Shown here in pieces: positions 7,344 to 14,628 of a stretch of 25,122 nt of DNA. How positions within the stretch are numbered: position 1 is the first letter of the stretch; each line of letters opens with the position of its first letter. Location of the stretch: the IMG/VR virus record IMGVR_UViG_3300004278_000015, positions 1 to 25,122 of that record. One strand, given 5' to 3'. The translations under genes and the position numbers were made by a program. Source of the stretch: a virus. Under the pieces are notes generated by a model that searched no databases, was not told where the DNA came from, and saw only the letters and a list, made by a program, of their open reading frames with translations.

Positions 7344-8891
7344 TCATTCTCCTTTTATTTGAAACACCTTAAGTGCTTTTTTTAATTTTGGATTCATTTT
7401 AAATGTATCAATTGAATCCTGTGCTTTCCTTGCCTCATGTATCATATGAGTGGCATATTGAGTTTTGGGATCTGGTATTGTAATTCCCTTAAATACATAT
7501 ACCTTATTGCTTTCAATTCCATGGCCAATAAAAAATGCTTGCCTCACGACATATTTTTGTTCATCATTCTGATAGTCTATATCAGGGATGAGTCGGATCT
7601 CCTCAACATTCTTGGCCACCAATACCTCTGAATTGTACCTACTACAAGTTGATACAATTCCGGCTGTTTTACGGATATATAAATCTAATTCCTTTTTTGT
7701 GACTTGAATCATTTCTAGGATCTGCGTGGTGTTTAAATCAAAGGAAATATTTTTTCTGCCGTTAGCCAATCCCACTGGGCAGTAATGGCATTTTTTATCA
7801 AAGTCCTGATCACATGTAAAACAGATTTTTTGTGGAACTAAATATGGTGATAGATCCTTGCCAGCAACAAGCACTTTCATTTCAAAATGTTTAAAATAAT
7901 TTTTTGCTTCTGATGCCTCAGCTAATGGAGTTTCAATATAATTATTTATCACATCCTCATCTACTTCAGCAAGATATGGTTTTGTATTCTGGATCAGTGT
8001 CTTGAATTCTACAGATGTTTTTCCGTGGGTGATAAAATAATCTGTAACATCTCCATTATCAGGCTCTGTTATAGGTAGTTCCATTACATAAAGATTTTTA
8101 CAAACATCTTTTAAATAATCTGCTATCTTAAGAGATCCTGATTTGCCTTTCTCATCTATATCAAAACATATATATACAGTCTTTTGCTCGAACAATTTTG
8201 TCCAGAATGACTTCCAGATCCCTGCTCCAGATGTTACTGTAATGGCCGGAATTCCTAATTGGTTCAAAAGCATACAATCCATCTCACCTTCACACAGTAC
8301 AAGTGACGGCAGGTTCACATTCTCATATGGGAATAATTTTGCCTCACCATATCCGGCACCATAGGATTTGAATTTATCTCCTTTTGTGGTAGTCGGTGAA
8401 TATTTCCTGATATTTATACAATGTCCAAATTCATCGAATATCGGTATAGTATATCTGTTGTAGTGATAGCCTAGCCGGAATTTTTCAATAGTATCAATAT
8501 TGATACCACGCTTTGCTTGGAGATATTCCACAGCTTTGCTATTATTCAGTAGTGCTTCATGGTAGGATTCAACCTCACTAATATCTATTGTTTTCTTTGT
8601 TTTTTTCTTTGGCTGTAGGCCTAATTTATTGATAATAAATTGCTGTGCCTCATCTTTTGATAAATTCTCTGCCTTCTGGATAAATGTGAATATATTTCCT
8701 GATCCGCAATTTGAAAAACAATGCCATTGGCCTGTAGTTAAATTGTATGTGAAGGAAGGTGTTTTATCAGTATGGAAAGGGCACATGGTAGATACTTCTG
8801 TTGGGGATACTTTTGTTTGCTTTCCTTTGAAATAGTCCCCATAAAAAATCTGGTAGTGAATTACACTATTAATCTTGTCAATCAATTCCAT
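7344..8891 (-). CDS. DnaG-type primase (CHC2 + TOPRIM) with MCM-N-like C-terminus
   Basis: A 515-residue primase. The CHC2 zinc finger has C37, H40, C58 and C62 (CPFH ... CFSNC, with one extra residue in the last pair). The TOPRIM domain shows LVLCEGEMD (E201, D205), FDIDEKG (D244, D246) and DVTDYF (281-286). It would make RNA primers at the phage fork. From about 320 onward it leaves the DnaG pattern: SPYLVPQKICFTC ... CHYCPVG (C357, C360, C368, C371) is a second zinc site, and near the end GITIPDPKTQ and SIDTFKMNPKLKKALKVFQ resemble the N-terminal half of phage MCM-like helicases. The ATPase half of such a helicase lies two genes downstream. The start ATG follows AAAGGA. No DnaB-binding domain of the DnaG type is seen. 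Confidence 0.87.
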   Translation of the reverse strand: MELIDKINSVIHYQIFYGDYFKGKQTKVSPTEVSTMCPFHTDKTPSFTYNLTTGQWHCFSNCGSGNIFTFIQKAENLSKDEAQQFIINKLGLQPKKKTKKTIDISEVESYHEALLNNSKAVEYLQAKRGINIDTIEKFRLGYHYNRYTIPIFDEFGHCINIRKYSPTTTKGDKFKSYGAGYGEAKLFPYENVNLPSLVLCEGEMDCMLLNQLGIPAITVTSGAGIWKSFWTKLFEQKTVYICFDIDEKGKSGSLKIADYLKDVCKNLYVMELPITEPDNGDVTDYFITHGKTSVEFKTLIQNTKPYLAEVDEDVINNYIETPLAEASEAKNYFKHFEMKVLVAGKDLSPYLVPQKICFTCDQDFDKKCHYCPVGLANGRKNISFDLNTTQILEMIQVTKKELDLYIRKTAGIVSTCSRYNSEVLVAKNVEEIRLIPDIDYQNDEQKYVVRQAFFIGHGIESNKVYVFKGITIPDPKTQYATHMIHEARKAQDSIDTFKMNPKLKKALKVFQIKGE

Positions 8892-8953
8892 TCAAATCCT
8901 TTGCTATGTAGAAAAATATTTTAGGAATAATAAAAAAAAATATTTTTTCAAAA

Positions 8954-8963
8954 CCCTATAGGG
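8954..8963. repeat. 10-bp palindrome CCCTATAGGG
   Basis: A perfect G/C-capped palindrome standing in otherwise A/T DNA, about 60 bp before the primase start. It could be an operator for a dimeric regulator or an origin element. Confidence 0.4.
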
Positions 8964-9048
8964 AATAAACAGCTAATAAATATATAAAAAAATATTATTA
9001 TTATTTACTATAGAGTGTATATTTTTTTTATAAAAAATAAGTCCAATA

Positions 9049-9080
9049 AATACAATATAGTAATTTTCCATCATTGTATT
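9049..9080. repeat. inverted repeat AATACAAT / ATTGTATT
   Basis: Two perfect 8-bp arms at 9049-9056 and 9073-9080 with a 16-nt spacer. In DNA this A/T-rich such arms can arise by chance, so the support is modest. Confidence 0.3.
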
Positions 9081-9187
9081 GTATATAGATCTTTTCATAT
9101 TTTCACGATTATTGAATTGTGATAATTATTAATTTTTGTAATTCCAATTTTAATCTTTTCGTGTAATTCATAATATGAATAATATGA

Positions 9188-9220
9188 ATATGCTGGGAAC
9201 CATTACAATTCCCAGCATAT
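9188..9220 (-). terminator. 12-bp perfect hairpin after the 277-residue protein gene
   Basis: ATATGCTGGGAA (9188-9199) and TTCCCAGCATAT (9209-9220) form a perfect 12-bp stem with a 9-nt loop, beginning 7 nt after the stop codon of the upstream gene on the minus strand. The sequence that follows is U-rich but has no clean U run, so it is either an imperfect intrinsic terminator or an mRNA 3'-end protecting hairpin. A direct repeat TAATATGAA x2 lies beside it. Confidence 0.7.
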
Positions 9221-9227
9221 AGGTTGG

Positions 9228-10061
9228 TTAAAATACCTCTACAGGATTACCATCAATCCCAGTATCTTCTGTCATCTCATCTTTGGTATGCTTATCATCT
9301 TGAAAGTCAATAGTCATATCCTTAAGCATATCCCAGACTTTTTCAGCATCAGCATATTCTTCAGCAGTCAACAGTCCGGCTAACTTTGTGGTGAGAACAT
9401 AATATGTTCCTTTGTCATTTTTCTCCTTTTTTGTCTCCAACAAATAAGGTCTAGCGAAAATATCACCACCACTGAATTTGGCCATGTTTGCCAACTCTTT
9501 TCCAGCATTGGAACTAGTGTTCATAAATGATACAGCAACAATTTTATTACCTATATCCTTGGCTGATAATCCCAATACTACAGCAGGGAAAGTGTAGATC
9601 AAAGTACATGCTGGTGGGACACTATTTTCCTTGTCATCCTTAGTCCATTTACTCTTGGGACATCTCCTACATGAATCAGCAATCATATCACCCATATCAG
9701 GCTGTTTTGAATTCATTGAACCACAGATAATTCCGCCACCATCACTTCTGTCTTTCCAGTAGATCCGTCTTTTTTTGAACATGATAGGGATGAATTTTAA
9801 TTTATCCCCATAATTGTATCCTGATAGTGAATTCAGTAGATCTCCCTTGCCGGCAGTTTCAACAAATTTAGGATCATCTTCATCGATCTCAGGGGATAAT
9901 GGTTGCATCATTTTTACATATGGTACTATGTAATCATCGGCATCCATCTCATCAAATCCTCTGCCAGATCCTGTGGATGGTACTATGGCACCAGCAGGTA
10001 TCCCTTCTACCAATTCCAGTTCATCTTTTTTCTTTGTTAGGTCTGTTGACTTTTTTGTCAT
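9228..10061 (-). CDS. phage protein with Cys cluster, possible ssDNA-binding protein
   Basis: A 277-residue acidic protein, probably cytoplasmic. After a Lys/Glu-rich N-terminus it has DDYIVPYVKMMQPLSPE and GDKLKFIPIMFKKRRIYWKD, a layout I associate with a common phage family that sits beside recombination and replication genes and is often proposed to bind ssDNA. Cysteines at about 113, 131, 134 and 152 (C-x17-C-x2-C-x17-C) could form a zinc site. The C-terminus is very acidic (DEMTEDTGIDGNP), as in many ssDNA-binding proteins. The start ATG follows GAGGAG and overlaps the upstream stop (ATGA). A strong hairpin directly follows. The function is inferred from layout and context, not from a clear signature. 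Confidence 0.55.
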   Translation of the reverse strand: MTKKSTDLTKKKDELELVEGIPAGAIVPSTGSGRGFDEMDADDYIVPYVKMMQPLSPEIDEDDPKFVETAGKGDLLNSLSGYNYGDKLKFIPIMFKKRRIYWKDRSDGGGIICGSMNSKQPDMGDMIADSCRRCPKSKWTKDDKENSVPPACTLIYTFPAVVLGLSAKDIGNKIVAVSFMNTSSNAGKELANMAKFSGGDIFARPYLLETKKEKNDKGTYYVLTTKLAGLLTAEEYADAEKVWDMLKDMTIDFQDDKHTKDEMTEDTGIDGNPVEVF

Positions 10062-10552
10062 TTTGACTTCTCCTCTTTCATTTTGTTTCTGAATGTTGTG
10101 GACACTGTACTCTTGATTTTGGCCTTAGTACCATGCCCTAATCCAGGTGGGGTGAAACCATTTTTGATTACAAATTCTCTGAATGGTGTCACATTGATTT
10201 GCTTTCTTAAGAATTCCCATGCTTGAGACTTTACTGCCCATTTGACAAATTGGTTGAATCCACCTGTCTCATCATCAAATGTAGAATATAATTCTGTTTC
10301 TCTTTTGTGAGATCCGAATGCTGTGGTGATTTTCTCATCATCCTCCTCCATTCCTAGATCATCCATGATTTTCATGATCTCCCAATGCCATTTATCAATA
10401 GCCTTGTTATTGGCCTTTACTCTAGTATTGAGATCTGTATTTTCCAATTTAGCCAAGCAGATTTTCTCTGATAAAATCTTGAGCAGATCCTTGTCTGAAT
10501 TGTTTATTACATCCTCTATTGGGACAGGTTTGGTAGTTTGTTCCTGTTGCAT
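10058..10552 (-). CDS. conserved-looking phage protein, partner of downstream gene
   Basis: A 164-residue protein that I cannot name. The first half is helical and probably coiled-coil (ILSEKICLAKLENTDLNTRVKANNKAI). The middle has a beta-like part (ITTAFGSHKRETELYSTF), then an amphipathic helical part and VTPFREFVIKNGFTPPG, close in style to small phage proteins that end in a basic tail and are encoded just before a ssDNA-binding or recombination gene. Here the stop overlaps the start of the 277-residue gene by 4 bp, so the two are surely co-translated. The start follows AAGGAG. A role in recombination or replication is context-based inference. Confidence 0.6.
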   Translation of the reverse strand: MQQEQTTKPVPIEDVINNSDKDLLKILSEKICLAKLENTDLNTRVKANNKAIDKWHWEIMKIMDDLGMEEDDEKITTAFGSHKRETELYSTFDDETGGFNQFVKWAVKSQAWEFLRKQINVTPFREFVIKNGFTPPGLGHGTKAKIKSTVSTTFRNKMKEEKSK

Positions 10553-10560
10553 ATCACTCC

Positions 10561-10920
10561 TTATTTATTGGCTGTTGCTATATCATCATAATCAGACACG
10601 CTCATTTTTCTCATAAAATATTCATTTTTCAATGCGTCAAATATGAGTAAATTGATAGAGCCTAATTTTTCAAAAATAATAGCAAGGGAAATGGCTTGGG
10701 CAATGGTGCTACCGCACAACAATACATAGTCATCCGGTGTAATATCTGCTATGCTGTATGTAATTTTTCTGGTCAATTCTTTGATACTGTGAATGTTTAA
10801 TCTTCCTGATGTAATGTGTTTAATATTATCATGAGATGCAAAATCACTTATGTTGAAAAAAGAATAACTAGAATTGAAATTTGTGATGTACACATTTCGA
10901 TGGTTGGCATTGCCATTCAT
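10561..10920 (-). CDS. hypothetical protein
   Basis: A 119-residue soluble protein of unknown function. The C-terminal half (DDYVLLCGSTIAQAISLAII ... SINLLIFDALKNEYFMRKM) reads like alternating strand and helix of a small Rossmann-like or alpha/beta fold, a pattern seen in short phage hypotheticals. The N-terminus (NVYITNFNSSYSFFNISDF) looks like beta strands. The start ATG has AAAGGA upstream. It follows the helicase after a 41-bp A/T-rich gap containing the palindrome CTTAAATTTAAG. I see no catalytic motif. Confidence 0.55.
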   Translation of the reverse strand: MNGNANHRNVYITNFNSSYSFFNISDFASHDNIKHITSGRLNIHSIKELTRKITYSIADITPDDYVLLCGSTIAQAISLAIIFEKLGSINLLIFDALKNEYFMRKMSVSDYDDIATANK

Positions 10921-10961
10921 ATCCTTTGTTCCTTTATTATTTTGAAAATTTACGCTTAAAT

Positions 10962-12605
10962 TTAAGAATTATTATATACTTGAGCAAAGGCCTTAATATC
11001 TTTCACTAAATCATTCAATGTTTTCTTTCCGGCCAGTGCCTTGAAAACAACATTATCATTAGATCCTTTACAGCATAAATGATATACGGTCATTGGCTTA
11101 GTTTGAGAAATCCTGTTTATTCGATCTACTGATTGCTGATATCCTTCATATGAATAGTCTGTGCTATAATACAAAGCATAATTTGCTGATGTTAATGTCA
11201 GGCCGTGACCTGCACATTTAGGGTGAGCAATGAAAAATCTACATTCTGGATCATTCTTAAATCTATCAATAGCAATCACCCTGTCCTTATCCTTTGTGCC
11301 ACCGTAGTATGTGACAGATGCTTGTTTCAACTTGTCTTTGATCATTAATATGTTTTGGGTGAAATTACACCAGATTATGGCTTTGCAGTCATTGGGAATA
11401 TCACCAAGCAATTCCATCAGGAGATCTAATTTTGGATTAGGTTTGAAAAATGTCAAATCCTCATTATCTGTGTTCTGTAAATAACCACTAGAGATCTGAG
11501 CCAATCGCATTAATTTTGTCAGAACTATCGGAGCATCATAAACATCTCCTTCAATATATGTGATCATATCAATAGCCATTTCCTTATAGGCCTTAAGCTG
11601 TGCCCCTTTCATTTCACAGGTAATTGTTTGAGTTGTAATTGGTGGAAGATCTAAACATTCACTTTTTTTCCACGCTATGGCATATGGCTCATACAATTCC
11701 TTGATGGCTTGGATGGCTCCATGCTTTGGTGATATTTTCGGAATATTAGTATTTGGTATAATATATTTATCAAAATATCTAGCCTGAAATGAATAAAAAT
11801 TAGATCCTAGTATTTTATTATCTACAAATCTGATCTGTGAGAATATCTCCAGCATAATATTTGGTGCTGGTGTTCCTGTCATAATAGACTTATATTCAGC
11901 ATCTAGCTTCAGAATGCTTTTAGATTGTTTAGAGTTATGATTTTTTATTCTCGATGATTCATCTAGTATAATACTGTCCCACGGAATTCTTTGGAGATCA
12001 GGCTCAATTCTCCATGACTTCTCATAGTTCATTATATAGATCCCCTGCTGGCCTTCAGCAAGAATTTTCTCAGCATTTAATACTGTGCTATTTAATTTAA
12101 ATATTTTCTTGTGAGTACCCCAGAAATCAACAATGTCTTTCTCCCAGACATTATCAATCAGGGCTTTAGGACAAATAATCAATGTGTATTTAAGATCCCT
12201 GAATTTCATTAAAGCAATCTGTACCATTGTCTTTCCTGCACCTGGTTCCGAGAAGTCAATATTGCTATTGAAATTCTTAAAAAATGCAAAAGATATTGCT
12301 TGGTGATTATAGAATTCATAATTCAGATATTTTGATGTATCAGGATGCTCATAGGCATCCTGTTTAATCTTTAATAATTGGATGGACTCTTTTGACTTTT
12401 TATCCATTTCAGTATAAACTGTATTATCAATATTTACATCAGGAAAGTAAGTCAGCAAGACTTTCAATGTATCTGGATCAGCCGGATATGTCCAGCACTT
12501 ACTTCCCTTGTCCCATGAGTATCCAGAGATACATTTGCAAACATCTCTTTCTTGGTATGATGTTCCTATCAGATGGAATCTGTAGTTATATCCAACTAGA
12601 TGCAT
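10962..12605 (-). CDS. SNF2-family DEAD/DEAH-type helicase
   Basis: A helicase of about 547 residues. The N-terminal 60 residues (YNYRFHLIG ... KCWTYPADPDTLKVLL) resemble the HARP-like domain attached to SMARCAL1-type annealing helicases. Motif I is EPGAGKT (near 120-127), motif Ia CPKALIDNVW, motif II LDESSRIKN (DESS replacing DEAH), motif III TGTPAPN, and motif VI YQQSVDRINRISQ with the paired arginines. These are SNF2 superfamily 2 features, so it probably translocates on or remodels DNA during phage replication or recombination. The ATG at 12605 overlaps the upstream zinc-ribbon gene by 10 bp. A TTG at 12614 would add three residues. No nuclease domain is attached. Confidence 0.88.
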   Translation of the reverse strand: MHLVGYNYRFHLIGTSYQERDVCKCISGYSWDKGSKCWTYPADPDTLKVLLTYFPDVNIDNTVYTEMDKKSKESIQLLKIKQDAYEHPDTSKYLNYEFYNHQAISFAFFKNFNSNIDFSEPGAGKTMVQIALMKFRDLKYTLIICPKALIDNVWEKDIVDFWGTHKKIFKLNSTVLNAEKILAEGQQGIYIMNYEKSWRIEPDLQRIPWDSIILDESSRIKNHNSKQSKSILKLDAEYKSIMTGTPAPNIMLEIFSQIRFVDNKILGSNFYSFQARYFDKYIIPNTNIPKISPKHGAIQAIKELYEPYAIAWKKSECLDLPPITTQTITCEMKGAQLKAYKEMAIDMITYIEGDVYDAPIVLTKLMRLAQISSGYLQNTDNEDLTFFKPNPKLDLLMELLGDIPNDCKAIIWCNFTQNILMIKDKLKQASVTYYGGTKDKDRVIAIDRFKNDPECRFFIAHPKCAGHGLTLTSANYALYYSTDYSYEGYQQSVDRINRISQTKPMTVYHLCCKGSNDNVVFKALAGKKTLNDLVKDIKAFAQVYNNS

Positions 12606-12895
12606 AACAGGCAAATTTGTTGTGGGTACATATTAGAAAATTCCTTGAATTCAGGATAAATGTCTGTTGTGGTTTTTGGTATGCCATTAGGTGAACAGAA
12701 TAAGAATACATGACCGCACTCAGGGCAATGTCTCATCCCTCCATATTGGTCACTATTATTTTTTCGCTTGTCCTCTCTCAACTGTATTGCATTTTTCATA
12801 TAAAAAGTGCCATGAGCATGCTGATAAAATGGGAAGGCATCAAAATCTTTAGTTACTTGAAAATGCTCTTTGAGTTGTTCTGTGGGATGTTTCAT
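12596..12895 (-). CDS. small zinc-ribbon protein
   Basis: A 99-residue protein with two cysteine pairs: CPECGHVFLFC (about 57-66) and CLLC at the very C-terminus (95-98). These probably make a single zinc ribbon, with a 30-residue insert in between. The N-terminal half is helical and charged (EQLKEHFQVTKDF). It is coupled on both sides: its ATG overlaps the stop of the 42-residue ORF, and its end overlaps the SNF2 helicase start. It may load or regulate the helicase, but that is only context. No known family is recognised. Confidence 0.6.
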   Translation of the reverse strand: MKHPTEQLKEHFQVTKDFDAFPFYQHAHGTFYMKNAIQLREDKRKNNSDQYGGMRHCPECGHVFLFCSPNGIPKTTTDIYPEFKEFSNMYPQQICLLCI

Positions 12896-13020
12896 ATCAG
12901 TTCTCCTTTGTCATTAAATATTAATTGTTGTATGATCCACCACCTTAATCCTTGGATTTGCTCCAGTGTAACTTCCTCATCAAGATCATCTAATAAAATT
13001 TGTTGTGAATACATTGTCAT
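12892..13020 (-). CDS. 42-residue small protein, translationally coupled
   Basis: A short ORF that fills a gap. It starts with ATG at 13020 inside the previous stop (ATGA) and ends with TGA inside the next start (ATGA), so both junctions are 4-bp overlaps. The product begins MTMYSQQILLDDLDEEV, has a hydrophobic, Trp-containing centre (GLRWWIIQQLIF) and is acidic at the N-terminus, likely a short amphipathic helix pair. The double ATGA coupling and the lack of any stop make it a credible gene. Function unknown. Confidence 0.7.
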   Translation of the reverse strand: MTMYSQQILLDDLDEEVTLEQIQGLRWWIIQQLIFNDKGELI

Positions 13021-13331
13021 TTCAGCAATCCCTTCACAGCCAATATATTCTTGACTGCCCCATTGACCACTATAATAGCCCTGTACTGGTGTCTTTTGCC
13101 TGATATGGTTAGTTTCTGCCTTACATCGATGAAACCATCCTTAGTTGTGAACCTCACATCAGGATTCATGACTCTGAATTTATTTTCCTGAAATTGTCTC
13201 ACTGAAGCATTCCCCCCAAAGCCCCACGTGAAACAATTCTTGTAATAATTGTGGGTATCCAGAATTCTCTGGATCTCTGCTTTTGCTTGTACTGATAGTC
13301 TTTTTTTTGTGTTATATGATTTTGTTTTCAT
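13017..13331 (-). CDS. hypothetical basic protein
   Basis: A 104-residue, Lys/Arg-rich protein. Starting at the ATG at 13331 (TAATG overlap with the previous stop, GGAG 12 nt upstream) removes a six-residue extension from a GTG at 13349. It begins with a basic helical part (KKRLSVQAKAEIQRILDTH) followed by short beta-like segments (FRVMNPDVRFTTKDGFIDVR). It may bind nucleic acid because of its charge, but no motif is recognised. Confidence 0.6.
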   Translation of the reverse strand: MKTKSYNTKKRLSVQAKAEIQRILDTHNYYKNCFTWGFGGNASVRQFQENKFRVMNPDVRFTTKDGFIDVRQKLTISGKRHQYRAIIVVNGAVKNILAVKGLLK

Positions 13332-13876
13332 TAGTCGTATTGTCTCCACACTTTTTTATCATCATAAACAAATCGACAAGTATGGCCACTTTTTTTATCA
13401 TTGTAATGCTTGTAATGATATTCCACCAAGAGATGTAAATCACCCCCATGTTTATTTACAGCTATGCCTATTTCTACGTGCTTGAATAGTGCTATAAAAT
13501 AGCCTAGATTTCCATGATCAATTATTGCTACATCAGCTATTTTACACCAAGCACCTTCCGTCTTTATATCTGTCACCCATACATTAGCCAAGGGCTTCAA
13601 TTCCAAATCCTTCAATTTATCATTGAAAAGTTCGCACGCTTTGTGATGAGTCATGGTATCAACTTCTCTTATAGCAACAACCTGATCCACTTCAATCATT
13701 AGACCTCTTGATTCTAGGGCATTCAGAGCCATTTTGTATTGATCTTCCACCACATCTTTCGGGGCATTGGTTAGACTTTGGATATGTCTCCATGCCACTG
13801 GATTTTTTTCAGTAGCAAGTTCAGGAAGGTCATACAGGGCGGTTACTACTACTCTTGCCATTTCAAATTTTGTCAT
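13331..13876 (-). CDS. hypothetical protein
   Basis: A 181-residue protein. The frame is open back to 13921, but that start lies inside a terminator hairpin, whereas ATG 13876 has AAAGGAG 9 nt upstream, so I use 13876. The first 65 residues are helical (MTKFEMARVVVTALYDLPEL) and could be a winged-helix-like domain (DVVEDQYKMALNALESRGLM). The rest is beta-rich and ends with several His and Lys residues (EYHYKHYNDKKSGHTCRF). No family recognised. Confidence 0.6.
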   Translation of the reverse strand: MTKFEMARVVVTALYDLPELATEKNPVAWRHIQSLTNAPKDVVEDQYKMALNALESRGLMIEVDQVVAIREVDTMTHHKACELFNDKLKDLELKPLANVWVTDIKTEGAWCKIADVAIIDHGNLGYFIALFKHVEIGIAVNKHGGDLHLLVEYHYKHYNDKKSGHTCRFVYDDKKVWRQYD

Positions 13877-13904
13877 ATTCTCATTCTCCTTTGTTTCTTT
13901 TTGT

Positions 13905-13933
13905 AAAAAAGGCAGGATCATTGTGACCCTGCC
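13905..13933 (-). terminator. intrinsic (rho-independent) terminator
   Basis: On the minus strand GGCAGGGTCA pairs with TGATCCTGCC (10 bp with one G-U, loop CAA; 13911-13933), followed directly by six T (13910-13905). It begins 9 nt after the stop codon of the 194-residue gene. This is a clean terminator, and it overlaps the false N-terminal extension of the next ORF. Confidence 0.88.
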
Positions 13934-13942
13934 GTGTTAAAT

Positions 13943-14527
13943 TTAATTCTTTGTAATTCTAGTAACACCCATGCCTTCAGGACACAAATGGAAATCATAA
14001 CTATCTACCATTTGTGATATTTTCCCCCACAAAGCAATGTGCGTTCGATTTTCAACATGATTATGATGTAAGCAATCATATAATCCCCCATCAAAACAAA
14101 CCAGTCCTTTGTCTTCATTATAATTAATCATAACACCGTGTGAATAAGGATCTGTATTTACATATTCAGCACAATCCATAGCTTTGTAAATTTCATTTGT
14201 GTTAGCAACATAGTCAGCTACAACTTTTTTGATTTCGGATATTATTACTAATTTCATATCAGTAGGTTCATCAGGGTTGATTATGTTCATGATAGTTTCA
14301 TATAAATATCTGTTCTTCAGAGAAGGTCTTGTGTACCATTCACGATCATAGTCAATGACTCTATTAAGTGGAGTGCTTTTGTGGCTAACAAATAATCTTG
14401 ATACAGCAGATCCTTCAATTCCACGCTCAGAAGGTTCATCCCATACTTGTGCTAGAAAAGTATAATCACCACAAGTACCTTCAACCCAGTTGCTTTTTTT
14501 ATTTTCTTTTGTAATTTTAATTTCCAT
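13943..14527 (-). CDS. hypothetical protein, possibly DUF7678-like N-terminus
   Basis: A 194-residue protein. The start at ATG 14527 has AGGAG 6 nt upstream, while the ATG two codons earlier (14533) abuts the AGGAG. Residues 14-50 (NWVEGTCGDYTFLAQVWDEP, then GIEGSAVSRLFV) recall a small phage domain of unknown function, which I remember as DUF7678 but cannot confirm. The C-terminal half (GVMINYNEDKGLVCFDGGLY, then HNHVENRTHIALWG) has several His and Cys. It stands alone between the tail module and the intrinsic terminator, so it may be the last gene of the late unit or its own unit. Confidence 0.6.
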   Translation of the reverse strand: MEIKITKENKKSNWVEGTCGDYTFLAQVWDEPSERGIEGSAVSRLFVSHKSTPLNRVIDYDREWYTRPSLKNRYLYETIMNIINPDEPTDMKLVIISEIKKVVADYVANTNEIYKAMDCAEYVNTDPYSHGVMINYNEDKGLVCFDGGLYDCLHHNHVENRTHIALWGKISQMVDSYDFHLCPEGMGVTRITKN

Positions 14528-14628
14528 TTTCATCTCCTTTGTTTCTTTGTTGTTCTTAACCTATCTAAAAATAGGGTTGCTCAATAACATGAACCTAATG
14601 TTTTCTAATCTTTTTTTAAAAAAAAATA

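Larger units (their letters stand above)
8892..9227. other. AT-rich intergenic region, possible origin or control region
   Basis: This is the only gene-free stretch above 300 bases. It is extremely A/T-rich, with long A and T runs, and no credible ORF on either strand. It holds the palindrome CCCTATAGGG (8954-8963), an inverted repeat AATACAAT/ATTGTATT (9049-9056 and 9073-9080), the mirror-like palindrome TTCATAATATGAA (9167-9179) and a strong hairpin at its right end. It lies between the possible ssDNA-binding gene and the primase. The minus strand offers weak promoter-like pairs, for example TTGGAC (9046-9041) and TATACA (9021-9016), but in such A/T-rich DNA these are not convincing. It is a candidate origin or a promoter region for the replication genes. 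Confidence 0.45.

Noticed and set aside
8892-9227. Short ORFs and promoter pairs in the AT-rich gap
   Set aside because: Many stops on both strands, and promoter-like hexamers are expected by chance at such A/T content.
13877-13921. 15-residue N-terminal extension of the 181-residue protein
   Set aside because: It runs through the intrinsic terminator hairpin, and the ATG at 13876 has a good Shine-Dalgarno site.
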